Below, piece by piece: positions 17,601 to 23,463 of a stretch of 36,271 nt of DNA. This DNA comes from Phycisphaerae bacterium (lineage in GTDB: Bacteria; Planctomycetota; Phycisphaerae; UBA1845; Fen-1342). The DNA is taken from contig JANQNU010000045.1 in NCBI GenBank assembly GCA_028279405.1, positions 1-36,271 on the forward strand, given 5' to 3'. The notes under the pieces are model-generated. The model saw only the letters and a list, made by a program, of their open reading frames with translations, had not been told where the DNA came from and made no database searches. The first letter of the stretch is position 1. The number at the start of each line of letters is the position of its first letter. Position numbers and translations under genes: made by a program.

Positions 17601-19142
17601 AACATCGCCTGGTGGGAGAACGCGGACGGAAGCGGAACCACCTGGGTCGACAACACTGTGGCCGGAAACTTCAGCGGCGCTTGGAGCGTCGATGTCGCGG
17701 ACATCGATGACGACGGAGACGTCGATCTTGTCGGCGCTGCATTCACTGCGAACCAGATCGCCTGGTGGGAGAACAGTGGCGGGCAGTACAAGCTGACCAC
17801 GACCGCCAGCATTTCCGATGCTTGGGACGAGGGCTTGACCGATGACGCACTGCAAGTGGTGGTGACGCACAACGGTCGGACCAAGGACCACGCCATCGAG
17901 ATCGACAGCCTCTCGGTCCTGCTCGAGTCTGAACCAAACATACCGCTGACCACGCAGCAGGCCGCGACACTGCTGAGCAGCCTCAGCGTCTATCTCGATG
18001 ATGGTTCGGGCGATTTCGACGCCGACCTGGACACGGCGCTCGTGACCGTATCGTTGCTCAACCTGATCGACGGCGTGCAGGCGCTCGATCTACCGGACAG
18101 CGATTCGCGGGCCCAGGTCACGGTCGGCACCGACCGGACGTACTTCGTCGTCGCCACGTTGGTGACGCCGATCAACCAGCAGGGGCGCGACTTGTTCCGG
18201 ATCACGCACCTCGCCGACGCGGCCGTGGCAATCGACGCGACGGAAGAATGCACCTTGCTCCAACAGATCGGCGGGAACGACGTCTCCACTATGCTGATGT
18301 TGATCGACAGTGACCGAGACGGCGTCTGGAACAAGTTCGACATCTGTGCCGGCCATGATGACAACGTTGATACGGACAACGACGACGTGCCCGATGGCTG
18401 TGACACCTGCCTCGAAGCAAGCTCGTCGGGGCTGATCGGTGTCTACTATCCCGAGCTCGACTTCGGCGGGATGCCGATCGTTCGTACGGATCGGGTGGTC
18501 GATTTCAACTGGGGAGCCGATGAACCGTTCGCCGGGTTCGGCAACGACAGCTTTACCGTTCGCTGGAACGGGTACGTCAAGTCGCTCGCGGCCGGGACGT
18601 ACACCTTTACCACGCGTACGGACGACGGCGTGCGGTTGTGGGTGGATGGTCAGCTCCTGATCGACGACTGGACGGCGCACCCGGCACAGGAGGCCTCCGC
18701 GACAATCGACTTCGAGGCGAACACCGCCTATCCGATCGTCATGGAGTACTTCGAAGCCGTGGGTGGCGCTGAGGCCGAGTTGCGCTGGACACCACCTGCC
18801 GGCTCCGACGAGGTGATCCCGACGTCAGCATTGGCGCCGATTCTCGACGCTGACGCTGACGGTGTCGCTGACGCGTGCGATCAGTGTCCCGGCTTCGACG
18901 ACAACGTCGACACGGATGGCGACGGGACGCCCGATGGCTGCGACGCCGCAGATGTGCCGGGCGACCTCGATGCCGACAGCGACGTCGACCTCGATGACTA
19001 CAACCTGTTCCTCGCAGCCTACGGTAGCGCCGTCGGCGACGCGAACTACGACGAGAACGCCGACTTCGATGGCGATGGCTTCATCGGCATGACCGACTTC
19101 GGCATGTGGTATGCGCACTACCTGGCGTTTGCCAACAGCTAG
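14622..19142 (+). CDS. Secreted PATR / FG-GAP propeller / PA14 / dockerin-like multidomain protein
   Basis: 1506 residues from ATG 14622 (GAGG 7 bases upstream). A signal peptide ends near residue 41 (VPAQAH). The first about 620 residues are autotransporter-associated beta-strand repeats (PATR, for example GTGTLTLGGANTYTGGT), a solenoid fold. A thrombospondin type 3 segment (about 636-690) precedes seven FG-GAP repeats of about 50 residues (about 718-1055), each with DxDGDGDxD and a following AWWENT. After an unrecognised beta-rich part (about 1056-1220) come thrombospondin type 3 repeats, a PA14 domain (about 1268-1405, GVYYPELDF...DGVRLWVDGQLLIDDW) and a C-terminal dockerin-like pair of 12-residue EF-hand loops (DLDADSDVDLDD and DFDGDGFIGMTD). 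PA14 domains often bind glycans. The dockerin-like end could dock to the cohesin-like proteins encoded next door. No autotransporter barrel is present. Confidence 0.93.
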   Translation: MNDRRCNTRSAGGGMARRTLTRLGALVLAATAMLSSVPAQAHDYLWDGQFSDRWDHTVPSGLGDLFLSNWQPDLGLPVILLIPDSDDTVQFSSPIARTSVNLNGSRTVQSVSFAGPPYSLFADLSTHSLTLTTGDITTSGTAAHRVSVNMTLNSSGSWAIGDTSELIAHGLVNTSHTLTKSGTGRLTLTGGDDFDQSNMRLLSITGGAVFIDSGYVNLANGFHVRQGALTLRNAAEVDSSDGSSLGRIDSGTLTISGSDTSLTDHSLLVGPFSSNSGEIIVENNATVELVEGTLIGVGGTAIGLEGAGKLTVKSGATVNTGPGELILGGSGGTGTGEALVTGENSRLSIGEDLNIGGQSGTVVGDYGKLEVKASGTVDVGGETILYTSGSSLIVNGATLSTNRLNSQPGVPATISISNQAPSSTHPNGRPALTVGNGNGDSTFNGTIQDVEGGSGTLRKIGTGTLTLGGANTYTGGTRIDGGTLLVNNTSGSGTGAQPVNVNNGATLGGNGIVGHLVTVNNGGTIAPGTSAGVLTVRGAVFESGSTLDIELAGNGSVAGTDFDQLVDIGSVIIRAGATLDLSYLNGFTATAGDSFVIIDAGSVAGEFETVNFPDGQAWFIEYDATAGTVTIGTSPDQDGDGVVDADDNCPLVANPDQADCDGDGKGDACEIADCVGSLLCMDCNGNGIPDGCENDTLPGRSAAFANGVIVDGDANGAFDVAAADMDGDGDLDLVGALSLASQIAWWENTGSGATWTKHTIQTDFSASSSVAVADIDGDGDNDVVGAADFDSTVAWWENTAGDGSAWTRRDLATNFDGASSVHVADVDGDGDPDVFGAAYVDGEVAWWDNTAGNGTTWQKRTIDAGFGTAISVFGADIDGDGDQDVIGASFVDDDVAWWENTAGDGTTWTKRTVDGDFDGASSVFAADINNDAHMDIVAVADRVGEVAWWQNTAGDGTAWTERTVDDSFGSANGVFVADMDADGDLDIAGAASNNIAWWENADGSGTTWVDNTVAGNFSGAWSVDVADIDDDGDVDLVGAAFTANQIAWWENSGGQYKLTTTASISDAWDEGLTDDALQVVVTHNGRTKDHAIEIDSLSVLLESEPNIPLTTQQAATLLSSLSVYLDDGSGDFDADLDTALVTVSLLNLIDGVQALDLPDSDSRAQVTVGTDRTYFVVATLVTPINQQGRDLFRITHLADAAVAIDATEECTLLQQIGGNDVSTMLMLIDSDRDGVWNKFDICAGHDDNVDTDNDDVPDGCDTCLEASSSGLIGVYYPELDFGGMPIVRTDRVVDFNWGADEPFAGFGNDSFTVRWNGYVKSLAAGTYTFTTRTDDGVRLWVDGQLLIDDWTAHPAQEASATIDFEANTAYPIVMEYFEAVGGAEAELRWTPPAGSDEVIPTSALAPILDADADGVADACDQCPGFDDNVDTDGDGTPDGCDAADVPGDLDADSDVDLDDYNLFLAAYGSAVGDANYDENADFDGDGFIGMTDFGMWYAHYLAFANS
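16776..17789 (+). repeat. Seven tandem FG-GAP repeats of about 150 bases
   Basis: Coding repeat within the large dockerin protein. Each unit encodes ADxDGDGDxDxxGA, then AWWENTxGxGxxWT. The regular count of seven and near-equal length suggest one closed propeller that arose by tandem duplication. Confidence 0.8.
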
Positions 19143-19172
19143 CCGTCGGAACTGGCTGTGTTCGAAGACGGT

Positions 19173-19195
19173 GGGTGGGGCACTTGGCCCCACCC
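19173..19195 (+). terminator. Perfect hairpin terminator
   Basis: GGGTGGGGC and GCCCCACCC form a perfect 9-bp stem around ACTTG, 31 bases after the stop of the large dockerin protein. No T-tract. Confidence 0.6.
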
Positions 19196-19343
19196 GCTCG
19201 TCGGCGAGTGCGGGCCTCCGGTCTGCTGGCGTGTGCCGCGGATCCAACCCCTGGATGGCCCGCACTTGTTCTTCCTAACGCGTGAACCGTTTGTTCGCGC
19301 GACTCGACTGTGACGATTGAACGACGCAACTTGGAGGAATGTC

Positions 19344-19904
19344 ATGAAACGCTTCGCTGCACTCTTCGGTATCACGCTTGCCCTCGCCGGCAGTCCGGCC
19401 CGCGCCGGCATCTCGGTCTCGATCGAGCCCAGCAGCTCGATTGTCCAGGTCGGCGATACCTTCACGGTCGACATCCTGGCAGACATTACCAGCATCGACG
19501 CCATCGTCGGCTGGGGTATGGACTTATCGTTTGATTCGCTGATTCTCAGCCACAATCCGCTCACCGGCGTCTTGATCGGACCGAGCTTCAGCGCTGCGCC
19601 GACGCTCGACGGCGACGGTCTGGCCGGTCTGCTGCCGTTCTCGCCGCCGCCAATCACGGGTGTGAGCGGCAACGACGTCCTTTTGGCGACCGTGACCTTC
19701 GAAGCAACGCAAACGGGAACGACCGACCTGCTCGGCGGCTTCACGCTCGGCGATCTGACGGAAGGCTTCGTTCAACTCGGCGGCAGCCCGGTCGACGTCG
19801 CGTTCAACAACGGCCTCGTTCAGGTCATTCCCGCGCCGACCGCGGCCGTGCTCGGACTGATCGGTCTGGCAGCCGTCGTGCTGACGCGCCGCCGCGCAAT
19901 GTGA
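19344..19904 (+). CDS. Cohesin-like protein with PEP-CTERM-like sorting tail (copy 1)
   Basis: 186 residues from ATG 19344, chosen for the GGAGGA 7 bases upstream and the signal peptide that follows (MKRFAALFGITLALAGSPARA). The mature domain (about 22-160) is all-beta with features of the cohesin fold: VGDTFTVDI near its start, GWGMDLSFDS, a DGDGLAGL loop and LLATVTFEA near its end. The tail IPAPTAAVLGLIGLAAVVLTRRRAM is a PEP-CTERM-like signal of the PAP variety: short motif, hydrophobic helix, Arg cluster. Such tails direct processing by exosortase-type enzymes, none of which is encoded here. A close paralogue lies inverted at 21740-22309, and each copy is followed by a 25-codon gene. Dockerin-like modules sit in neighbouring proteins, so a scaffolding role is plausible but unproven. 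Confidence 0.9.
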   Translation: MKRFAALFGITLALAGSPARAGISVSIEPSSSIVQVGDTFTVDILADITSIDAIVGWGMDLSFDSLILSHNPLTGVLIGPSFSAAPTLDGDGLAGLLPFSPPPITGVSGNDVLLATVTFEATQTGTTDLLGGFTLGDLTEGFVQLGGSPVDVAFNNGLVQVIPAPTAAVLGLIGLAAVVLTRRRAM

Positions 19905-19965
19905 CAGCAGAACGGAACGTTATCGCGTTCGTCAACGACCACCAACGCTACGAAAGGACCTTGTC

Positions 19966-20043
19966 ATGTTGACCCGTTACCGCGTCCCGATTGCGTGCGG
20001 ATTGACCGCATTGCTCATGGTCATTGCATCGGCGTTTGACTAG
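19966..20043 (+). CDS. 25-residue hydrophobic micropeptide (copy 1)
   Basis: ATG 19966 to TAG 20041-20043, with AAGGA 7 bases upstream. The peptide has a short basic N-terminus (LTRYR), then VPIACGL, ALLMVIAS and a final AFD. It is one membrane-spanning stretch or a signal-peptide-like sequence without a mature part. A homologue of the same length is encoded at 21608-21685 after the other cohesin-like gene. Between the two, 11 of 25 codons differ synonymously, 7 are identical and 7 change mostly conservatively, and the stop codons differ but fall at the same place. That pattern indicates selection on the peptide. It lies 61 bases after the cohesin-like stop, probably in one transcript. Function is unknown; small membrane regulator, assembly helper or toxin-like peptide are possibilities. 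Confidence 0.8.
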   Translation: MLTRYRVPIACGLTALLMVIASAFD

Positions 20044-20091
20044 GCCACTATCCGATCGATCACTTTGCTTCTTTCCCTCCGATCCGCTTCT

Positions 20092-20142
20092 TGGGTTGGC
20101 GGATACTGTGGGCGGCTCGCTTCGTTGAGAAGCGAGCCGTTT
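20092..20142 (+). terminator. Conserved trailer motif and perfect hairpin terminator of cassette copy 1
   Basis: TGGGTTGGCGGAT at 20092-20104 is also present in the trailer of the other cassette. It is followed by GGCTCGCTTC, loop GTTGA and GAAGCGAGCC (20114-20138), a perfect 10-bp stem, then GTTT. Confidence 0.75.
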
Positions 20143-20263
20143 CAGCTTATGGCACGTGGGCTCGTTCGCACGTCGTCGGCAGACGGTTCACGTGTCAATA
20201 TCTCACTGGAAACGACGGTGAGCAGCAGCTAACCTGCGAAGGGGTTTCTTCCAGAGGTCGAAC

Positions 20264-20356
20264 ATGAAGCTGATTCTCCGCTCCGATATGCACGCCAATA
20301 TGGAGGTTTGTAAGCAAGATGAGCGCCGACAAATACAGTACTTCCGCTACATCTGA
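20264..20356 (+). CDS. Possible 30-residue ORF resembling the start of a metallophosphoesterase
   Basis: ATG 20264 has AGAGG 7 bases upstream and runs to TGA at 20354-20356, overlapping the next gene in another frame. The first residues MKLILRSDMHANMEV resemble the N-terminus of calcineurin-like phosphoesterases (typical pattern MKI-x-x-x-SD-x-H-x-N-x-E). The rest does not. It may be a gene remnant, an upstream ORF, or chance. Confidence 0.2.
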   Translation: MKLILRSDMHANMEVCKQDERRQIQYFRYI

Positions 20357-21410
20357 GAATCGATTCATTGGGCGTGTGCAACCTTCCTGTGTTCGAGCAC
20401 ACGTAGCAAGTTTGGTTTGTGGAACTTGCATTGTAGGAGCCATGTTTGCTGCCGGTTGCGCTGTGCAAGAGGTTCCAGACATAAAGCTATACGGGCTGTC
20501 GCAACTCTCTGGCGTCTGCGAATTGCCGCCAAAGAGCGGTCCGCGTTATGTAGTCGGTGGGGACTACAGGTGGAGGCGTATATGGGAAAACGATGGTCTT
20601 CGTTGGAGACTGCCGAAGTCAGGAAGTCTGAAGCGCGGCTTTCTTCGGTGCACATCCGGTGATCTTTCGGGCGACGGCGATCTGGCTGTCGCCAGGTACG
20701 ACGGAAGAGTAGAGATCTATGACTTTGAAGTGGGTACCTTAGATCATCAAGTTCCTTGCAACCAGCCGCTTGCGCTCGCGTGGTCCAACGACGGCGATGC
20801 GCTCGCCGTACTGAGCGAGGAAGATCTGGCTCACAAGAAGCTGAGCATTTACGATCACGAGGGCAGGCTGGTCGAATCATGGATTGTTCCGCTTCAGCAC
20901 GGCCGGCAGCTGGTCTCACTCCCTATCCATGACCGTTTCGCTATTAGCTGGAGCCCGGACAATCAGCGACTAGCTGTCAGCACGAAGTCAATTCCCGTAT
21001 CCTCCGTCGCTGATCCGAGCGGCGCGTTTGTCGCTCGCGGCAGCACCGAGGTTACCCCCACCCGTTATTACGGAGTTCATTTCATTGGAGATGACGTCGC
21101 TATCGGCTCATTGAAGGGCTATCGCACGATTCGAAAGTTGTCGGTTCGCGAGTCGATCAGGGATCAGGGGCCGTTCACGTCCGGATGGGGTGTTGCAACG
21201 ACCGATCCTCGCAAGGGCCTGGCGGTGATCTGGAGACAAGGCAACCCCTGGCAGCCGAAGATCAAGCATGCAAAGCTTGTCGTTTGTAATCAGGAGGGGG
21301 AGGACATCTTTACATGGGGAGCCGCCGTCGTCGGATTGCATATCTTCTCGTCAGACAGCGCGGCAGAATCAACAGATTCGGAAGAGCAGACGGCTGGTTA
21401 CACCAAGTAG
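20319..21410 (+). CDS. Lipoprotein-like WD40/TolB-type propeller protein
   Basis: 363 residues from ATG 20319; GGAGG sits 12 bases upstream, longer than usual, so the start is uncertain. A hydrophobic stretch ends in a lipobox-like AAGC (Cys47), though the n-region of about 28 residues is long for a lipoprotein. The rest is rich in propeller-type strands (LALAWSNDGDALAVLS, FAISWSPDNQRLAVSTKS, GRVEIYDFEVG). No catalytic motif was recognised. By eye its base composition is less GC-rich than the flanking genes, and it sits between two inverted cohesin/micropeptide cassettes, which would fit insertion or transfer. The protein ends in an acidic, Ser-rich tail. Function unknown. Confidence 0.75.
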   Translation: MSADKYSTSATSENRFIGRVQPSCVRAHVASLVCGTCIVGAMFAAGCAVQEVPDIKLYGLSQLSGVCELPPKSGPRYVVGGDYRWRRIWENDGLRWRLPKSGSLKRGFLRCTSGDLSGDGDLAVARYDGRVEIYDFEVGTLDHQVPCNQPLALAWSNDGDALAVLSEEDLAHKKLSIYDHEGRLVESWIVPLQHGRQLVSLPIHDRFAISWSPDNQRLAVSTKSIPVSSVADPSGAFVARGSTEVTPTRYYGVHFIGDDVAIGSLKGYRTIRKLSVRESIRDQGPFTSGWGVATTDPRKGLAVIWRQGNPWQPKIKHAKLVVCNQEGEDIFTWGAAVVGLHIFSSDSAAESTDSEEQTAGYTK

Positions 21411-21517
21411 ATGACCCGATCAAGGATGTGAGCAGACCCGTTCTTGCGATACCGATGAACGCTATTTTCAAGGGGGTATACGAATCTTTTGGTCCGGTGC
21501 GAACTGTGAATCCGCTG

Positions 21518-21568
21518 GAGCGGCCCGCTCCCGACGAAGCGGGGCCGCTCAGCGCATCCGCCAACCCA
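21518..21568 (-). terminator. Conserved trailer motif and hairpin terminator of cassette copy 2
   Basis: Read on the minus strand, TGGGTTGGCGGAT (21556-21568) is followed by a hairpin with arms 21538-21550 and 21518-21529 (AGCGGGGCCGCTC pairing with GAGCGGCCCGCT, one bulged base). The order and motif match the trailer at 20092-20142. The stretch 21411-21517, between this hairpin and the propeller gene, shows nothing I can name. Confidence 0.7.
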
Positions 21569-21607
21569 CAACGGATGGATCGAGAACGAAATGGTAAGGA
21601 TGCGCCA

Positions 21608-21685
21608 TCAATCGAACGCGCACGCGACGAGCATCAGCAGGGCGGCGAGCCCGCAAGCAATCGGAACTTTGTACCTCGCCCACAT
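21608..21685 (-). CDS. 25-residue hydrophobic micropeptide (copy 2)
   Basis: ATG 21685 to TGA 21608-21610 on the minus strand, with AGGAG exactly 7 bases upstream. The peptide begins WARYK, continues VPIACGL and ALLMLVAC, and ends AFD. It is homologous over its whole length to the peptide at 19966-20043. The LVAC sequence looks like a lipobox, but the first copy has VIAS there, so lipidation is not a shared property. It lies 54 bases downstream of the cohesin-like gene at 21740, in the same order as copy 1. The synonymous-rich divergence from copy 1 is the main evidence that it is translated. Confidence 0.8.
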   Translation of the reverse strand: MWARYKVPIACGLAALLMLVACAFD

Positions 21686-21739
21686 AGTGAATCTCCTATC
21701 ACGTAGTCGTCGGCCGGATGAGGGACAGCCGGTCGACTT

Positions 21740-22309
21740 CTAGGCAGCGCGCCGTTTGACCGTTACCACCGCTACCAATCCAACCAGGCCGAGCACCGCC
21801 GCGGTCGGCGCGGGAATGACCTGAACGAGGGCGCTGCTGATGGCGACGTCGACCTGGCCGCCGCCGAGCTGAACGAAGCCCTCCGTCGGATCGCCGATCG
21901 TGAAGCCGCCGAGCAGTCCCGCAGTTCCCGTTTGCGCCGCCTGGAACGTCAACGTCGCCAAAAGAACGTCGTCGCCGCTCACGCCGGTGACTGGCAGCGG
22001 CGAGAACGGCATCAAGCCGGCCAGGCCGTCGCCGTCGAGCGTGGGCGCCGCGTTGAAGCTCGGGCCGATCAACACATCTGTCAGCGGGTTGTGACTGAGA
22101 ATCAGCGAGTTGAACGAGAGGTCCATACCCCAGCCGACGATGGCGTCGATGCTGGTAATGTCCGCCAGGATGTCGACTGTGAAGGTCTCTCCGACACGGA
22201 CAATCGAGCTGCTGGGTTCGAGCGAAACCGAGATCGCGGCGCGTGCCGGGTATGCGGTCAGCGCCAGGATCGCCAGCGCGATACCGTAGTAGGCAACGTT
22301 ATGTTTCAT
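21740..22309 (-). CDS. Cohesin-like protein with PEP-CTERM-like sorting tail (copy 2)
   Basis: 189 residues from ATG 22309, which has GGAGGA upstream and a signal peptide after it (to about residue 24, YPARA). An open frame 33 codons longer exists but lacks a ribosome binding site or signal. The mature part is closely similar to the protein at 19344: VGETFTVDILADI, GWGMDLSFNS, IGPSFNAAP, DGDGLAGL and GVSGDDVLLATLTF. The tail IPAPTAAVLGLVGLVAVV ends in KRRAA and is a PEP-CTERM-like signal. Differences from copy 1 are scattered, so this is an older duplication than the fibre gene repeats further on. It lies in inverse orientation to copy 1 and is followed by the second micropeptide gene. Cohesin assignment rests on fold-like motifs only. 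Confidence 0.9.
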   Translation of the reverse strand: MKHNVAYYGIALAILALTAYPARAAISVSLEPSSSIVRVGETFTVDILADITSIDAIVGWGMDLSFNSLILSHNPLTDVLIGPSFNAAPTLDGDGLAGLMPFSPLPVTGVSGDDVLLATLTFQAAQTGTAGLLGGFTIGDPTEGFVQLGGGQVDVAISSALVQVIPAPTAAVLGLVGLVAVVTVKRRAA

Positions 22310-22324
22310 GATCGTATTCCTCCG

Positions 22325-22376
22325 AAGCATCATGCTTGAGTTTTCAAAGTCGTCGTCATTGCCGCACACCGGCAAT
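22325..22376 (-). promoter_or_regulatory. Two small palindromes in the leader of cohesin-like copy 2
   Basis: ATTGCCG-CACAC-CGGCAAT (22358-22376) is a perfect 7-bp stem. AAGCAT-C-ATGCTT (22325-22337) abuts the ribosome binding site of the gene starting at 22309. They could be operator or leader structure; copy 1 has no counterpart that I see. Confidence 0.35.
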
Positions 22377-22385
22377 CGGGTGCGG

Positions 22386-22462
22386 AAAAAAGGGGGAGTG
22401 CGGACCAAGTGGGGGGCTTTTGAGCCCGCGGCACGTGCACGCGGACTCGAGTCCGCACTCCC
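22386..22462 (-). terminator. Long-armed terminator with internal 16-bp palindrome
   Basis: On the minus strand GGGAGTGCGGAC (22451-22462) and GTCCGCACTCCC (22394-22405) form a perfect 12-bp stem enclosing 45 bases, followed by T6 (22386-22391). GCGGACTCGAGTCCGC (22441-22456) is a perfect palindrome overlapping one arm, so alternative folds compete. It sits 24 bases after the dockerin gene. Confidence 0.7.
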
Positions 22463-22486
22463 TGAGCCGGAACGATGCGTTGCCCG

Positions 22487-23035
22487 TTAACTGTTGGCGA
22501 ACGCGAGGTAATGTCCGTACCAGATGCCGAAGTCGGTCATCCCGATGAACTCGTCGTTGTCGAAGTCGGCATTGGGGTCGTAGTTCGGCTGGCCGGAGGC
22601 GCTGCCGTACGCGGCCAGGAACAGGTTGTAGTCGTCCAGGTCGACATCGTTGTCGCCGTCGAGGTCGCCGGGCACCGCCGGTGCTTCGCAGGCGTCGCCG
22701 ATGCCGTCGTTGTCACTGTCCATCTGATCAGCGTTCGGCACATCGGGACAGTTGTCGGTGTCGTCGGGGACACCGTCGTTGTCGCGGTCGGCTGGTGGGG
22801 GACCGACGAGTTGCCGTCCGGGCCAGAATCCGCCGCGGAGGGTGAATCCGCCGCTGGTCATGACGCCGGCGTCGGGCTGGCCGATCGTCCCGGTGAGGGT
22901 GAACCCCTGACCGCCGCTGGTGCCGCCGCCACCATCGATCGTGTGCCACGAAAGGTCGTACTGAGCCAGCGCAGCCGGCGCCAGTGCCACCACAACCAAC
23001 ACCGCAGCTGTCCGGATGAATCGACCCAATCCCAT
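22487..23035 (-). CDS. Small secreted protein with thrombospondin type 3 repeats and dockerin-like C-terminus
   Basis: 182 residues from ATG 23035, followed at once by a signal peptide ([20 protein letters not shown]); an AAGGGA lies about 9 bases upstream. The mature N-terminus (about 25-75) carries [28 protein letters not shown] and LRGGFWPG, a short module I associate with planctomycete secreted proteins. A thrombospondin type 3 segment follows (about 83-118, [17 protein letters not shown]). The last about 60 residues are dockerin-like, with loops [12 protein letters not shown] and [12 protein letters not shown], and are nearly identical to the end of the 1506-residue protein, down to a final AFANS. 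The protein is little more than a secreted dockerin carrier. It is adjacent to cohesin-like copy 2, but the two genes are separated by a terminator, so they are not one operon. Confidence 0.88.
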   Translation of the reverse strand: MGLGRFIRTAAVLVVVALAPAALAQYDLSWHTIDGGGGTSGGQGFTLTGTIGQPDAGVMTSGGFTLRGGFWPGRQLVGPPPADRDNDGVPDDTDNCPDVPNADQMDSDNDGIGDACEAPAVPGDLDGDNDVDLDDYNLFLAAYGSASGQPNYDPNADFDNDEFIGMTDFGIWYGHYLAFANS

Positions 23036-23463
23036 TTCAAGCTGTCCCTTCCTGGAACCCGTCCACCAAACGAATGCCCGTTCGCCGCACGTTTCTCTCT
23101 CGGCCGCGCTCTTCCCGGGCCGATCGCGTGGGCGGACTTGGCAATCCGCCGCTGCCCCCCTGAACGAGAATCGGCGTCGGAAGGTGAACGGATTTTTGCC
23201 AGTTTTTTCCCGCGCCAGGGTCCTGTTCGGGTGCCCTCGCCCGCTCGCAACAGCGGCCTGCCGACGCCGCTGTCGCCAGAACGCAAGACGAGAAGCCGAT
23301 TCGGTGCGTCCGATAACCATTATCATCTCCTTGGTACTTCGCCCTTGGCGCCCGGTGCGCCTGGCGTGCGTTTCTACAAAGGGTGGCGCAACCGGGCGTC
23401 GGGCGGCTCACCCTGCTGATCAAAAAAATGCTGACGGCGATCGCTGGCCGTTGGCGTGCCGCG
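23036..23463 (-). other. 428-base leader/intergenic region upstream of the small dockerin gene
   Basis: The dockerin frame stays open upstream to 23326, and ATG 23320 has AAGGAG exactly 6 bases before it, a better ribosome site than that of ATG 23035. The extra 95 residues are Arg-rich without recognisable domains and would bury the signal peptide. A long leader is therefore more likely than a protein extension. The terminator of the next gene lies at 23422-23451. Confidence 0.4.
23422..23451 (-). terminator. Rho-independent terminator of S74 paralogue 2
   Basis: On the minus strand ACGGC, eight bases, GCCGT (23451-23434), then CAGCA and T7 (23428-23422), 12 bases after the stop codon at 23464. 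Confidence 0.7.

Noticed and set aside
19966-20043. Micropeptide copy 1 as the truncated signal peptide of a dead gene
   Set aside because: The second copy has the same length and end point with mostly synonymous differences, which a decaying remnant would not show.
21314-21706. 130-codon plus-strand frame overlapping the end of the propeller gene
   Set aside because: It overlaps the micropeptide copy 2 and its trailer on the other strand, has no ribosome site and a low-complexity tail. A frameshifted extension of the propeller gene was considered but nothing supports it.
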